Assembly (NCBI GenBank): GCA_902729315.2
Contig: LR746275.1
Coordinates: 1,954,501 to 2,018,500, forward strand
Length of the DNA stretch: 64,000 bases
From: Spirodela intermedia
Lineage: Eukaryota > Streptophyta > Magnoliopsida > Alismatales > Araceae
Direction: 5' to 3'
Under the pieces are notes generated by a model. The model had not been told where the DNA came from and did not search any database. It saw nothing but the letters and a program-made list of their open reading frames with translations. Positions 1 through 11,111 of the stretch are shown here, one piece after another. The position numbers and the translations under genes are program-made. How positions within the stretch are numbered: the first letter of the stretch is position 1; every line of letters begins with the position of its first letter.

Positions 1-824
1 AATGGGCAGGACTCGTCTACCAACTAGACCCGCAGGCGGGTCAAAAGCGTAGTCGGGGAGGAGCTGCGAGTAGAGGCTTGAACGGCTAGGAGTGAAAGGG
101 GCACATATGTGCCACTCCCCTTCCACATCACTAGTGGTCAGCCGACTGTAGAGCAAGGAGTGGTCATACACGTAAGAGAAAGAGACTTGATTGAAAATAT
201 AATATTACTATATATTTATCCAAAACTTCGGTGCACAAGTGATGTGAGATTAAACTCGCGTCACACCTTCCTTGGAAAAGGTTTGATGATTTTAATATCT
301 AAAAAATCCCTTATTTATAATAGAGATGTACTATGATGACGTCATTTGATAAGGGCATTAGAGTACTCATGTTAATCTCTCTCATGCATGTAGGCAACCA
401 ACATAGGTTCGAATCTTCTTAAAGCCAAAACTCATATTTTTTTATCTGATTATTGTGACTTTCTTACAAATCGCCAATGAAGGATTAAGTCACAAGAATC
501 ATTGGATCATCAGGAAAAATCTCGTCAACGTGATTTGCAGAGTGATGTGACTCAGTCATTGTATATTAAATCATGCAAATATAAAATTTATAAAACTAGA
601 AAATACGAATTTTTCGATATTTAGAAGTATTTCTGAATAAATATATCAATTATAATTCAATAAAACTTCCAAAAATAGTAATAATTTTCTAGGTCGATCA
701 CAGGGATGTAATATAATATTTGGTAATTATTCAGAATTTTCCTCAAAGAGTGCTATTTTTATATGAATTTTATACTAAGAATTGAAAAGAAAATATATTT
801 AAAATTCACGAAAAAGGGAAATAA

Positions 825-855
825 GGGTGCTAACGTCAAGATGACGTTAGCACCC
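825..855. repeat. Perfect 14-bp stem with 3-nt loop inside LTR
   Basis: Arms 825-838 (GGGTGCTAACGTCA) and 842-855 are exact reverse complements around the loop AGA. The same place in the other family-A copies keeps weaker pairing (GGTGC...GCACC around 34930, similar at 2817 and 7490). The hairpin therefore belongs to the LTR family and is best preserved in this copy. Each arm carries an ACGTCA core, a bZIP-type site, so it could be a protein site as well as a structure. That role is inference. Confidence 0.7.
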
Positions 856-2116
856 GGCGAATGTGAATTGGGCGGAAACAGAGTTCTGCCCAGTGATTCT
901 TACGTAAGCGATTACAGATGATTTAATTAATCAAATTAAGATCAATAAAAGTCAGAAGAATCGTAATTGAACAAAGTATATTTTGGTAAATTAAAAACAC
1001 AAAAATTATCACTAAATGAAGCGTAAAGTAAATTAAAAGTAGGAAAATAGAGTTTCGACGTCGCAATGCTGATGCATCAGCGATACACCAAAATCCTGAG
1101 CGTTTGGAAAGATCATCATGTAGTGTCCACAGTCTCGAAGGCTCTCTTTAAACAAAGACGACGTGGGCAATCGCTAGATCTCCTTGCGAAGTCTAAAGAT
1201 TAATGAAATAGGTCGTTGAATCGTCTCCGGCAGCTGTCACCTAGTGGAGCGAAAAAATGGCGACTTTGCTGCTCTCCGGCGGCTGTCACCTGACATAGAG
1301 GAGCTGGATGAAGGTGGGGCGCGTGTCAAGGAGCTTCATCCTCAAGTCCGCGCAGCAAGAGGAGGCTCTTCATCGCATCTGGTACGCTCTCAAGAGGTGG
1401 CGACTCATCTCCCAACAGATCGTCCTCTTCTCGACGACGACTTGTTCGTCAATCAACCGGAGATGATTTACTCAATGGATTTACGATCCTTTTATCGCGA
1501 ATCCTTTAGCAATTTTAGTAGCAATGCTCCGCGAATCGCGTTGACGAGATTTTTGCCGATGATCCAACGATTCTCGTTGCTTAATCCTTCATCGGCAATC
1601 TGTAAGAAAGTCACGATAATCAGATAAAAATATATGACTTTTGACTCTAGAAGGACTCAAACCAATGCTAGTCGCCCGCCTCTTTTGAGGAAGGTGTGAC
1701 ACGGGTTTAGTCCCACATCGGTTGTGCACCGATTTTTTGGGTGAATATATAGTAATGTTAGCTTTCTAAGCAAAGTCACTTCTCTCGTGTGTACGACCAC
1801 TCCTTGCCCCACAGCTGGCTTGCCACCGGTGACATGAAAGAAGAGTGGCGCGCACGTGCCCCTATCGGTCCAAGCCAAGCTGCTTGAGCTCTTGCTCGCA
1901 GCTACTCCCCGACTGCGCTTCTAACCCACTTACGGGCCCTGGCTGGCCAGCAGGTCCCCTCATTTTGCAATATTTTTATTTTTATTTTTATTTCTTGTTC
2001 TTCATTTATCTCAAAAGTAAGACTATAAAAATCATATAAAATCACATAATTACCCAAAAATTTACGTTAATCAACTGAAAACTACTTTTAGTACTTTAAC
2101 ACAAATATAAGTCTAT

Positions 2117-2171
2117 TTATCATGAGTTAAGACTAAAACTATATTATTTACTAATTATTAACTCATGATAA
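2117..2171. repeat. LTR-terminal inverted repeat (hairpin)
   Basis: TTATCATGAGTTAA (2117-2130) and its exact reverse complement (2158-2171) flank a 27-nt AT-rich loop, 13 bp inside the LTR end. The same pair is perfect in the copies at 9777-9831 and 36175-36229, recognisable near 4469-4525 and mutated in one arm near 8857-8912. This is a family feature rather than chance. Confidence 0.8.
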
Positions 2172-3121
2172 TGAAGACTTATCATAGAGCATTGTTACTA
2201 AAATTGTTGAACGATTCGTGATAAAAGGATCTTAAATCCATCGAGTAAAGTATCTTCGATTGATCGACAAATAAGTCGTCGTCGGAAAGAGGATAATCTG
2301 TCGGGAGAGGAGTTGCCACCTCCAAAGAGCGTACCGAATGTGATGAAGAGCCTCCTCTTGTTGCATGGACCTGAGGATGAAGTTCTCTGACACACACCCC
2401 ACCTCCATCCAACTCCTCTCGGTCAGGTGACAGCCGCCGGAGACAATTCAACAACCTATTTCATTGATCTCTAGACTTTGTAAAGAGATCTAGAGATTAC
2501 CCACGTCATTCTTGTCCAAGGAGAGCCTTCAAGACAATAGACACTGCACAACGATCTTGTTGAATTCTTAGGATTCCAATACATCGCCGACACATTGCCA
2601 CCACGATGCTAGAACTCTATTTTTCTACTTTCAACTTAATTTTCACTTCAGTTAGTGATAATTTATGTGATTTAAATTTACCAAGATATACTTCATTCAA
2701 TTATAATTCTTCCGACTTTTACAGACCTTAATTTGATCAATTAAATCGTCTATAATTACTTACGTAAGAATCACCAAGCGGAACTCTATTTTCATTTGAT
2801 TTACATTTGCCAGGCACCGATGTCATTCTGATGTCTACACCCTTATTTCCTTTTTTGTGAATTTTAAATATATTTAATTTTCATTTCTTAGTATAAATTT
2901 ATAAAAAATGGTATTCTTTGAGAAAAATTCTGAATAATTACCTAATATTATATTACATTCTTGTGATCGACTTAGAAAATTACTACTACTTTTAGAATAT
3001 TTATTGAATTATAACTGATATAGTTATTCAAACATATTTCTAAATATCCAAAAATTCATATTTTCTAATTTTATAAATTTGAAATTTACATGATTTACTA
3101 TACAATGACTAAATCACGTCA

Positions 3122-4456
3122 TCCCCCCTCTTAGAGGGTACTTTTTGGCTCTCTCTCTTTAGTAGTGGCTAGTTGAAAGAAACAAGAGGAAAATCAAGAC
3201 TTGATCAATAGCATTCTTGTCCCTAAGATCATTGTGAATAAGAGATTATTTAAAGCACATCAAGATCATCACGAATCGAGCATCACTTGGCTTAAGACTG
3301 ACACACAACAAGGTTTGTACAAGATTCAGATTTGAGCATCCTTATAATCATCTCCATAGATAGATTAACTTTTAATTCGATTTAGTTTTAGCATTTATTC
3401 CATCATTCAATTGTGCTTGATCTATTCTCTCTCCTTTGTCACATTTTCATAACTCTTGTCTTCACTATTTTATATTTAATTCTATCCTTCATAATCTCAC
3501 ATATATATATATATATATAAGAAATAAAATAACTAGAATTTATACTCTCATTATTTATGCTTCTTGAGGATCGACCCTTACTTATCCTAAATAGAAGAGT
3601 GAAATTTTATAAATATTATTTACATGAACTTAGTTGTATCACAAAAACATATTTAACCTCCAACTAGAGTTCATCAATAGGCTAAAGTTCTATAAATCTG
3701 CATACAATTTTAGTGGATTATAAAAGATCCAAAAACTAGTAGAGTCCAATATGGGCATCTTTTAATCAAAGATTAGTCTATTAAAACAAACATACAAGCA
3801 CACAAGCTTTAGAAAACCATGGTATACACATTATAGAATGAATTTCTCTTGAGGAGTAATAAGACATAAAAGTCAAAGAACAAATGACTTAAAATTATAC
3901 CTGGTAAAAGTATAGATTCACATATATTAGAGTCATCTTTGGTTCATGTTAGTATAATGTTTGACTACTTAGTGGACAGTCTCTTGCACATACTCCAGAA
4001 CCAAATTGAGAAAGAACTCATCATTATCTATAGTTGAAAAAAAGAGTATCTCTATGACACAACATTGGGATGGTCAAGAAGGTGCATTGTTTGCCACAAT
4101 TTCTTATCTTGAAGAACCTTTTTAATTGCCACAATTTCTCTGGTGCCCATTCATTTGGCATGTAAAAATTGTAAAGAAAAGGGTCATGATGATCAACAAA
4201 TGGTAACAACAATCAATGTAAAGTCATGATGGCCTAAAAAATCAAGCACAATATGAATCTGTAAATATATATATGCTGACATATATATGTGTGTATGGGA
4301 ACTTGTTCAAAGCCATGCAAAAAAACATAAAGTTTGTACTCACACATAATCACAAAAAAAATAATTAATTTATTTTATTACACTTGAACAAACTTAGAAT
4401 GCAACCCCAAATGATCCATGACCTACAACACACTCAATTGTGTAGCTTATTGTTTA
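3122..4456. other. Intergenic, no gene seen
   Basis: AT-rich DNA without a supportable coding region. It holds an (AT)n run at about 3502-3518 and a GAGGATCGACC-type motif near 3567, which is common at the edge of plant LTR/leader sequence. An eroded piece of another retroelement is possible, but I cannot define its ends. Confidence 0.4.
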
Positions 4457-6148
4457 TAATAGGTATGTATTATCATGAGTTACTAGTTAATTAATGTTAT
4501 ATTTACTATATCAACTCATGATAAATAGTCTTATATTTACCTTCAATTGAGAAAAATAACTTGTACATAGCTAAAGTTAGTTCGTAATTAATTATATAAT
4601 TTTATATAATTTTTATATTTATATTTTCAAGTTAAAGTGAAGTGCTCTTCTTCCACATGCTAATGGATGTGGAAGAGGACTACTTGAAGAGGGGGAATCC
4701 ACTTCGTAGCTAAAGGAGAGGAATCCACTTGCTAACCAACACCCAATGGTTGACCTCATAGCTAAAGGACTACTTGAATGGGTAACTCAGACTAGGAGGA
4801 AGCACAAGCTAACCTCAAGTGACTCAGAAACCCACTTAGAACATGTGTTTGTCCTCTTCTTCCACGTCACTAGGGGGAAACTAGTGTGTGGGTCAATGTA
4901 TGATCTCACCAGCCATGTTGCATGAGGGCAGACCACCTACTAAAATCTCTTCTACCTAAGTGGTCATAGTCATTTGTTTCTAGGATAAGTCATATATGCA
5001 TATGAAAATCCAGACTTACATAGATGCAAAAGTTCCTCAAAGTCAAGTAATGTGGGACTAAATTAGTGACTCTCATCAGCCAAAATAATTTTGAAAATAC
5101 CACTACATAAAAAAAAGGTAAAGCCTCTGTGTTTTTACTATTTTATAGAGAAATAGTCAACAAAACGGGATAGGGAGATTGTCAATCATCAATGAAATCT
5201 TCATCAACAAAAAAATAATGATCTTTAGTAGCATTTGATTAAAGATTTGGATAGAAAAAATTGCAAGCTTCTAGAGAAAATCTCACCTCATGTGGTTGAA
5301 GAGTGAGCCATCGTCAAAAATAGAAAGATCCACAAAGAGACTTGTTGTAATCTCTTCAAAGGGTTCCATTTGCACAGACCTAAGGAAGAAGCTCCAAGAG
5401 CTGCACATCAACTTCATTAATTATCACTTCATTGAGTGACAACCATTAGAGAACCATTTCCATCAACTTCTACTCCTCCAAGTGATACCTGCCAAAGATC
5501 TGCTTCATCGTCACCTAACTTCATCCTCTTCACATTAGAATTTAGAGAGTGCCCATGCATTACATGTCCAAGGAGAGCCTTCAAAGAGAGTGCTCATGGA
5601 CACCACCTAAACACCTTTTGAACATCTAGAATTCCCATGATCATTATTATGATGCAAAATTATGTATTCATTATTTAAATTATTTAATCATTAAACTGAT
5701 GATATTTTGCTTGAATTTAAGTTTCAAAACAAATATTTAATCTATTATGATTTATTGGTCACTTTCAGATCTTCATTTCATCAATCAAACCTTTTGAAAT
5801 CATTTTTAGTAAATTTCCATATAGAACTCTATTTTTCCTCAAATTGTTATTCTAGCACATGATGATGTCTACTTAATGTAAACATCTGATTTTCTCCTTT
5901 TTTCTAGTTTTAAAAATATTTTCTTATGATCTTCAATTATAAAAATTATATTTTTCAAAAACATCTGAAAATTCATTGAATATTATTATACATCCTTGTG
6001 ATCAACTTGGAAAAATCTCACTATTTTTGGATCTCATTCTTGATTTAAAATTAATATGTCATTGGAAATAATTTCTAACTTTTAAAAATATTTTCTAGTT
6101 TTATAAATTTAAATTTGTGATTTAAATTACAATGATTAGGTCATGTCA
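4457..6148 (-). mobile_element. Diverged solo LTR, family A
   Basis: The order of landmarks matches family A in minus orientation. The hairpin pair TATCATGAGTTA / AACTCATGATAA lies near 4471-4524. It is followed by the CCACGTCACTAG block (about 4863), a block on GCCATCGTCAAAAA (about 5308), AGGAGAGCCTTCAA (about 5570) and the terminal TCATGTCA (6141-6148). Divergence is much higher than among the other copies and no matching 5-bp flanks remain (GTTTA left, ATCTG right). It is an old insertion with approximate left end. Confidence 0.65.
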
Positions 6149-7206
6149 ATCTGCCATAAAAAAAGCTAACATTAAAAAAATTAAAAGATAGAAATGGAAT
6201 AAATATAATAAGCTACCAAACTAAAATTGACTAGAAAGTGTCTTCTAAAATACAAAGAAACAACCCAACAATTACATTATGAAAACCTTCCATGACAATC
6301 TAACCCCATTGGGGTACACATTTAAAATGAATCAACAAGGTAGCGAGACTTATTTCCAAAAAAAAGAAACTTGACATGTTTAAACTAGCCATCAATAGTT
6401 TCTATCAATAGTTGTCACAATGACATGATCTGTCTTAGTGCAATAGTGTCACTATAGTTGTCTCCATTTCCTACAATGTTGATATCAACACTGATGATCA
6501 ATGAACATGTCTAGGTTCTAATGCTACACATTTTTCTCCAAGGTCAGAATAAAATGTTAGGGAGAGAGGAATAAAGAAAATGATAAAACATACCTTGTCA
6601 TCACTTTTTTTCATATCATTCATTTTGCCGAGCAATGTGACAACAGAATTACAATTTCTATCACTATTTATCAACACAGTTACATGCACTACAGTCACTA
6701 AGGTCATTTTCTAGTGGGCAATTTATAACAAACAACCTTCAACCCCTATCACATAATAAATTAAGAATGAGTGGATAGGAAAATAATAAAAATGTCTATT
6801 GCATCTAATATGAGAGAAATTTCACTGAATTTGGACTCAATCAGCCACCTAGAAAAAATATGCATTTGAATATGCATCAGATTTTCTTCTGAGCTGCTGT
6901 TTCACGGAGAAGAAGTGCGATCCAGTGCAGTGAAGAATAATCTATGCAGTATTCCATGGGTGGAGATGGGGGGAAGGGAGGGGGTGGAGACGTAAAGTAA
7001 CCCCATCTCTTGTTGTGCTCATGTATAATCATAGGGAGAGATGTTCTTGTCACCATTGAGACTCTAAAACGCCAAGACCCATACCAAATCCCCATGGTTT
7101 CTCATCCTCTACACGGTGGCCCTCATGTGAAGATTCCACAACTTCACCATATAGTTGTTGGAGCCCATGGCGATGGCAGCAGCATCTGGGCTCTCATCCA
7201 CACTCG
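6149..7206. other. Intergenic, no gene seen
   Basis: AT-rich sequence with only short unsupported reading frames. It ends at the ACACC target site of the next LTR (7207-7211). Confidence 0.4.
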
Positions 7207-7211
7207 ACACC

Positions 7212-8925
7212 TGATGTGACTTAGTCGTTGTATAGTAAATCACAAAAATTTAAAATTTATAAAACTAGAAAATACTAATTTTTAGATATTTAAAAGTATT
7301 TTTGAAAATATATATTAATTATAATTTAATAAAACTTCCAAATATAGTAGTAATTTTTCAAGTCGATCACAAGAATGTAATATAATATCAGGTAATTTTT
7401 CAAAATTTTTCTTAAATAATATGAGTTTTTATGAATTTTATATTAAGAAATAAAAATAAATCTATTTAAAATTCACAAAAAAGAGAAATAAAGGTGTGGA
7501 TGTCAGGATGATGTCAACGCCCAATGAATGTGAATTGGGCAAAAATAGAGTTCCACCTAGTGATTCTTACATAAGTGATTATAGACAATTTAATTGATCA
7601 AATTAAGATCTGTAAAAGTCAGAAGAATCATAATTAAATGAAGTATAGCTTGGTAAATTTAAATCACATAAATTCTGACTAAATAAAGTAAAAATAAAGT
7701 TAAAAGTAGGAAAATAAAGTTCCAACATCACGGTAATAATGTATCGATGATGTACCAAAATCCTAAGTGTTCTTGAGGATTGTCATATAGTGTCCACAGC
7801 CTCAAAAGCTCTCCTTAGACAAAGACAACGTGGACAATCTCTAAATCTCTTTGCGAAGTCTAGAGATCAATGAAATAAGTCATCAAATCATCTCCAGCGA
7901 CTATTACCTAGTGGAGCGAAGAAATGGCAACTTTGCGGTTCTCCGACGGCTGTCACCTAATGGAGAGGAGCAAGATGGAGCTAGATGGAGGCATGTGTCA
8001 AGGAGCTTCATCCTCAATTTATGCGGCGAGAGGAAGCTCTTCACCGCATCTAGTACGCTCTTAGGAGGTGGCGACTCGTCTCCTAGTGGATCATCCTCTT
8101 CCCGACGATTGCTTATTTGTCAATCAATCGAAGATCATTTACTCAATGAATTCATGATCCTTTTATCGTGAATCGTTTAGTAATTTTGGTAACAATACTC
8201 CACGAATCATGTCGACGAGATTTTTGCCAATGATCTAGCAATTTTGGCAACTTAATCCTTCATCAACAATCTATAAAAAAGTCACGATAATCAAATAAAA
8301 ATATGAATTTTGCCTACATATATGAGAGAGATTAAAATAAGTACCCTAATACCCTTATCAAGTGATGTCATCATGGTATATCTTTGTTATAACTAAGGGG
8401 TAGTTGGGTATTAAAATCTTTTAAAGACTTTTAAGGGAGGGTGTGACATGGGTTTAGTCCCACATCACTTCTGCGTCAAAATTTTATGCAAATATATAGT
8501 AATGTCACATTTGCAAGTAATGAGTCTCTTTCTCTCATGTGAACGACCACTCTTTATACCACAACCGGCTAGCCACTAGTGACGTGGAAGGGGAGTGACA
8601 CACACGTGTCTCCATCAGTTCTACCCACTTGAGCCCCTACTCGTGGCTCCCTCTAACTACGCTTTCGACCCACTTGTGGGCCCAGCTCGCCGGCGAGTCT
8701 TTTTTTGCTCTATTTTTCTTTTAGTTTCTTTTTCTTTATTTATCTCAAAAATAGGATTATAAAATTATATAAATTTGTAAAAAATCACATAATTAGTTAA
8801 AAAATCATGTTAATCAACTAAAAACCACTTTTCACACTTTAACATAAATATAAGTCTATTTATCATAACTTAAGGCTAAAACTATATTATTTACTAATTA
8901 TTAACTCATGATAATGAAGACATCA
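7212..8925 (+). mobile_element. Solo LTR, family A, with perfect target duplication
   Basis: A 1714-bp copy running from TGATGTGACT to GACATCA. It is bounded by identical 5-bp flanks ACACC at 7207-7211 and 8926-8930. This copy gives the cleanest proof that the repeat is a complete LTR: TG...CA ends, a 5-bp duplication and no internal retroviral-type genes, as expected after recombination between two LTRs. Its near-terminal hairpin has several mismatches in the left arm (TTATCATAACTTAA). Confidence 0.92.
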
Positions 8926-8930
8926 ACACC

Positions 8931-9758
8931 TAGTTCGCATGCCATGACACAGCGCCCACCAAGTAATAATATACTGATCATCACATGAAAGGCTTAAATC
9001 TAGTATGCTATCATACTAAAAAAAATATATATATTTTTTTTTTAATCTTTCATGAAGTTTAATATTTTACAAAAAATTTTAGAATTTTTTTTGAGTTTTA
9101 AACTTATAATTAAAAAAATATATTAATATGAGAGAATTTAAAGAATTTTTGATATCTTTTTATGGTTTTTTTAAGAAACCAATATATGCTTTGACGAATG
9201 AGATTTGATTTGTGTAAATGAGGCAATGAAATCAAAGGTTGAGATGCTAACACGCAGCATCATCAAATGAAGAGATCAGAAGTTGTCAAAAATGTCTACA
9301 TAATCAATGATAGATGCAACATACTTATCGAGGATGCAATGGATCTCAACATTTAGAAAGATTCTACAAATTCAACAAGACCCCCAAATTCAATGCTTCA
9401 GATCAACACGAGAGGAAATTGACTCTTGCTTAATCTTATCACAATCTAGAAGATAGAAATACCTTCATTTAATCACAGCCCTAGATCAAATGATCTTAGA
9501 TGAACCAACTCACGAGAAGGTAAAATCAGTCCTACACGTATATGCCCATACTCTCATGTAAAACCTTACACATTTAAGCTACTGTTTAGGGGCAGAAAAC
9601 CTAACTTTGAATGTTCCAACATTTAGTCGACTTGAATAAAACCATATTGAGGTTCGGCATCAATCTTGATGTGTTTCAAGTTGATTCATGATTTGCAACT
9701 AAGATCGTCGAAGAAGCCTACTTGAAGAAGAAACCGCCTGACCTTGGCAAAAATATAC
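8931..9758. other. Spacer between two oppositely oriented family-A LTRs
   Basis: About 830 bp of AT-rich DNA with no supportable gene. The flanking LTRs (7212-8925 plus, 9764-19180 minus) face each other with their hairpin ends inward. They have different target duplications (ACACC versus AAGTC), so they are independent insertions and not the two ends of one element. Confidence 0.5.
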
Positions 9759-11111
9759 AAGTCTAATAAGTCTTCATTATCATGAGTTAATAATTAATAA
9801 ATAATATAGTTTTAACTTTAACTCATGATAAATAGACTTATATTTATGTTAAATTATGAAAAATATTTTTTAGTTGATTAATGTGATTTTTTGGCTAATT
9901 ATGTGATTTTATGCAAATTTATATAATTTTTATAATCTTATTTTTGAGATGAATGAAGAAGAAGAAAATAAAATACAAAAAATAAAAAAAAGGGACACGT
10001 CAGCCAGCCGAGCCCACAAATGAGTCAAAAGCACAATCAAGGATGAGCCACATGCGGGGGCTCGAGCAGCTATGGACCGATGGAGACACATGTATATTAC
10101 TCCCCTTCCACATCACTGGTGGCCAGCTGACTACGGAGCAAGGAGTGGTTGTACATATGGGAGAAAGGGACTCATTACTTAGAAATGTGATATTACTATA
10201 TATTCGCCCAAAATTTCAGCGTACAACTAATATAGGACTAAACCTACATCACACTTTTTCTGGAAAGGTTTAGAAGATTTTAATACCTACACTATCCCTT
10301 ATTTATAATAGAGATATATCATGATGATGTCACTTTATAAGGACATTAGAGTACTTATTTCAATCTTTTTTATACAAGTGAATGACCGACACGGGTTCAA
10401 ATTCTCCCAAAACTAAAACTCCTATTTATCTAATTAAATCATGACTTTCTTACAGATCACCGGTGAAGGATTAAGCTACCAGAATCACTCGATCAACGAC
10501 AAAAATCTCATCAACATGATTTGCAAAGTATTGTTACTAAAGTTGTTGAATGATTCACAATAAAAAGATCACAAATCTATCGAATAATATATCTCTAATT
10601 GATCGACAAATAAGCCATCGTCAAAAAGAGGATGATCTACCAAGAGATAAGTTGTCACCTCTTGAGAGGGTACCAGATGCAATGAAGAACTTCTTCTTAC
10701 TACATAGACTTGAGGATAAAGTTCTCTAACACATGCCTCACCTCTATTCAGCTCATCTCTATTAAGTGATAGCTACTAGAGAGCCGCAAAGTCACTGTTT
10801 TTCTACTCCATCAGGTGATAACCATCAGAGATGATTCGACAACCCATTTTATTAATTTATGGACTTTGCAAGAAGATCTAGAAATTACTCATGTTGTCTT
10901 TATCTAAGGAGAGCCTTTAAAGCAATGAACACTACATGTAAATTCTCTCGAATACTCAAAATTCTGGTGCATCGTCAACGCATCGTTACCACAATAGTGG
11001 AACTCTATTTCCTTACTTTCAATTTAATTTTTACTTTATTTAGTGATAATTTGTGTGATTTAAATTTATCAGGTGGACGTAGCGCCACCTGAGGTCGCTT
11101 TAGCCCAGGTC

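Larger units (their letters stand above)
543..2184 (+). mobile_element. Solo LTR, family A, nested inside an older family-A LTR
   Basis: This 1642-bp copy begins TGATGTGACT and ends CTTATCA, the TG...CA form of an LTR with a short TGAT/ATCA inverted end. It is flanked by CAGAG (538-542) and TAGAG (2185-2189), a 5-bp target duplication with one mismatch. It sits in the older minus-oriented copy. It contains a perfect stem-loop at 825-855 and a 14-bp inverted repeat close to its right end (2117-2130 / 2158-2171). Short ORFs inside it, such as 1244-1627, recur in decayed form in the other copies and have no recognisable product. True transcription direction is unknown; plus means the TGATGTGACT end is on the left. 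Confidence 0.85.
1..3121 (-). mobile_element. Solo LTR, family A (old copy, cut by window start, split by a second LTR)
   Basis: Bases 1-542 and 2190-3121 together form one copy of the family-A LTR in minus orientation. Its left end lies outside the window and its right end reads CACGTCA at 3115-3121. The two halves line up with the uninterrupted stretch 9990-11071 of another copy: the text runs from GATTTGC at 532-538 directly into ATTGTTACTAAA at 2191, with a younger LTR between. No gag or pol sequence adjoins it, so it is most likely a solo LTR. The left target duplication cannot be checked because it is off the window. Confidence 0.75.

Noticed and set aside
403-413. tRNA-like B box (GGTTCGAAT, also on the minus strand near 35727) suggesting a tRNA gene or SINE
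   Set aside because: No A box at the right distance and no cloverleaf can be folded. The motif is just part of the LTR family.
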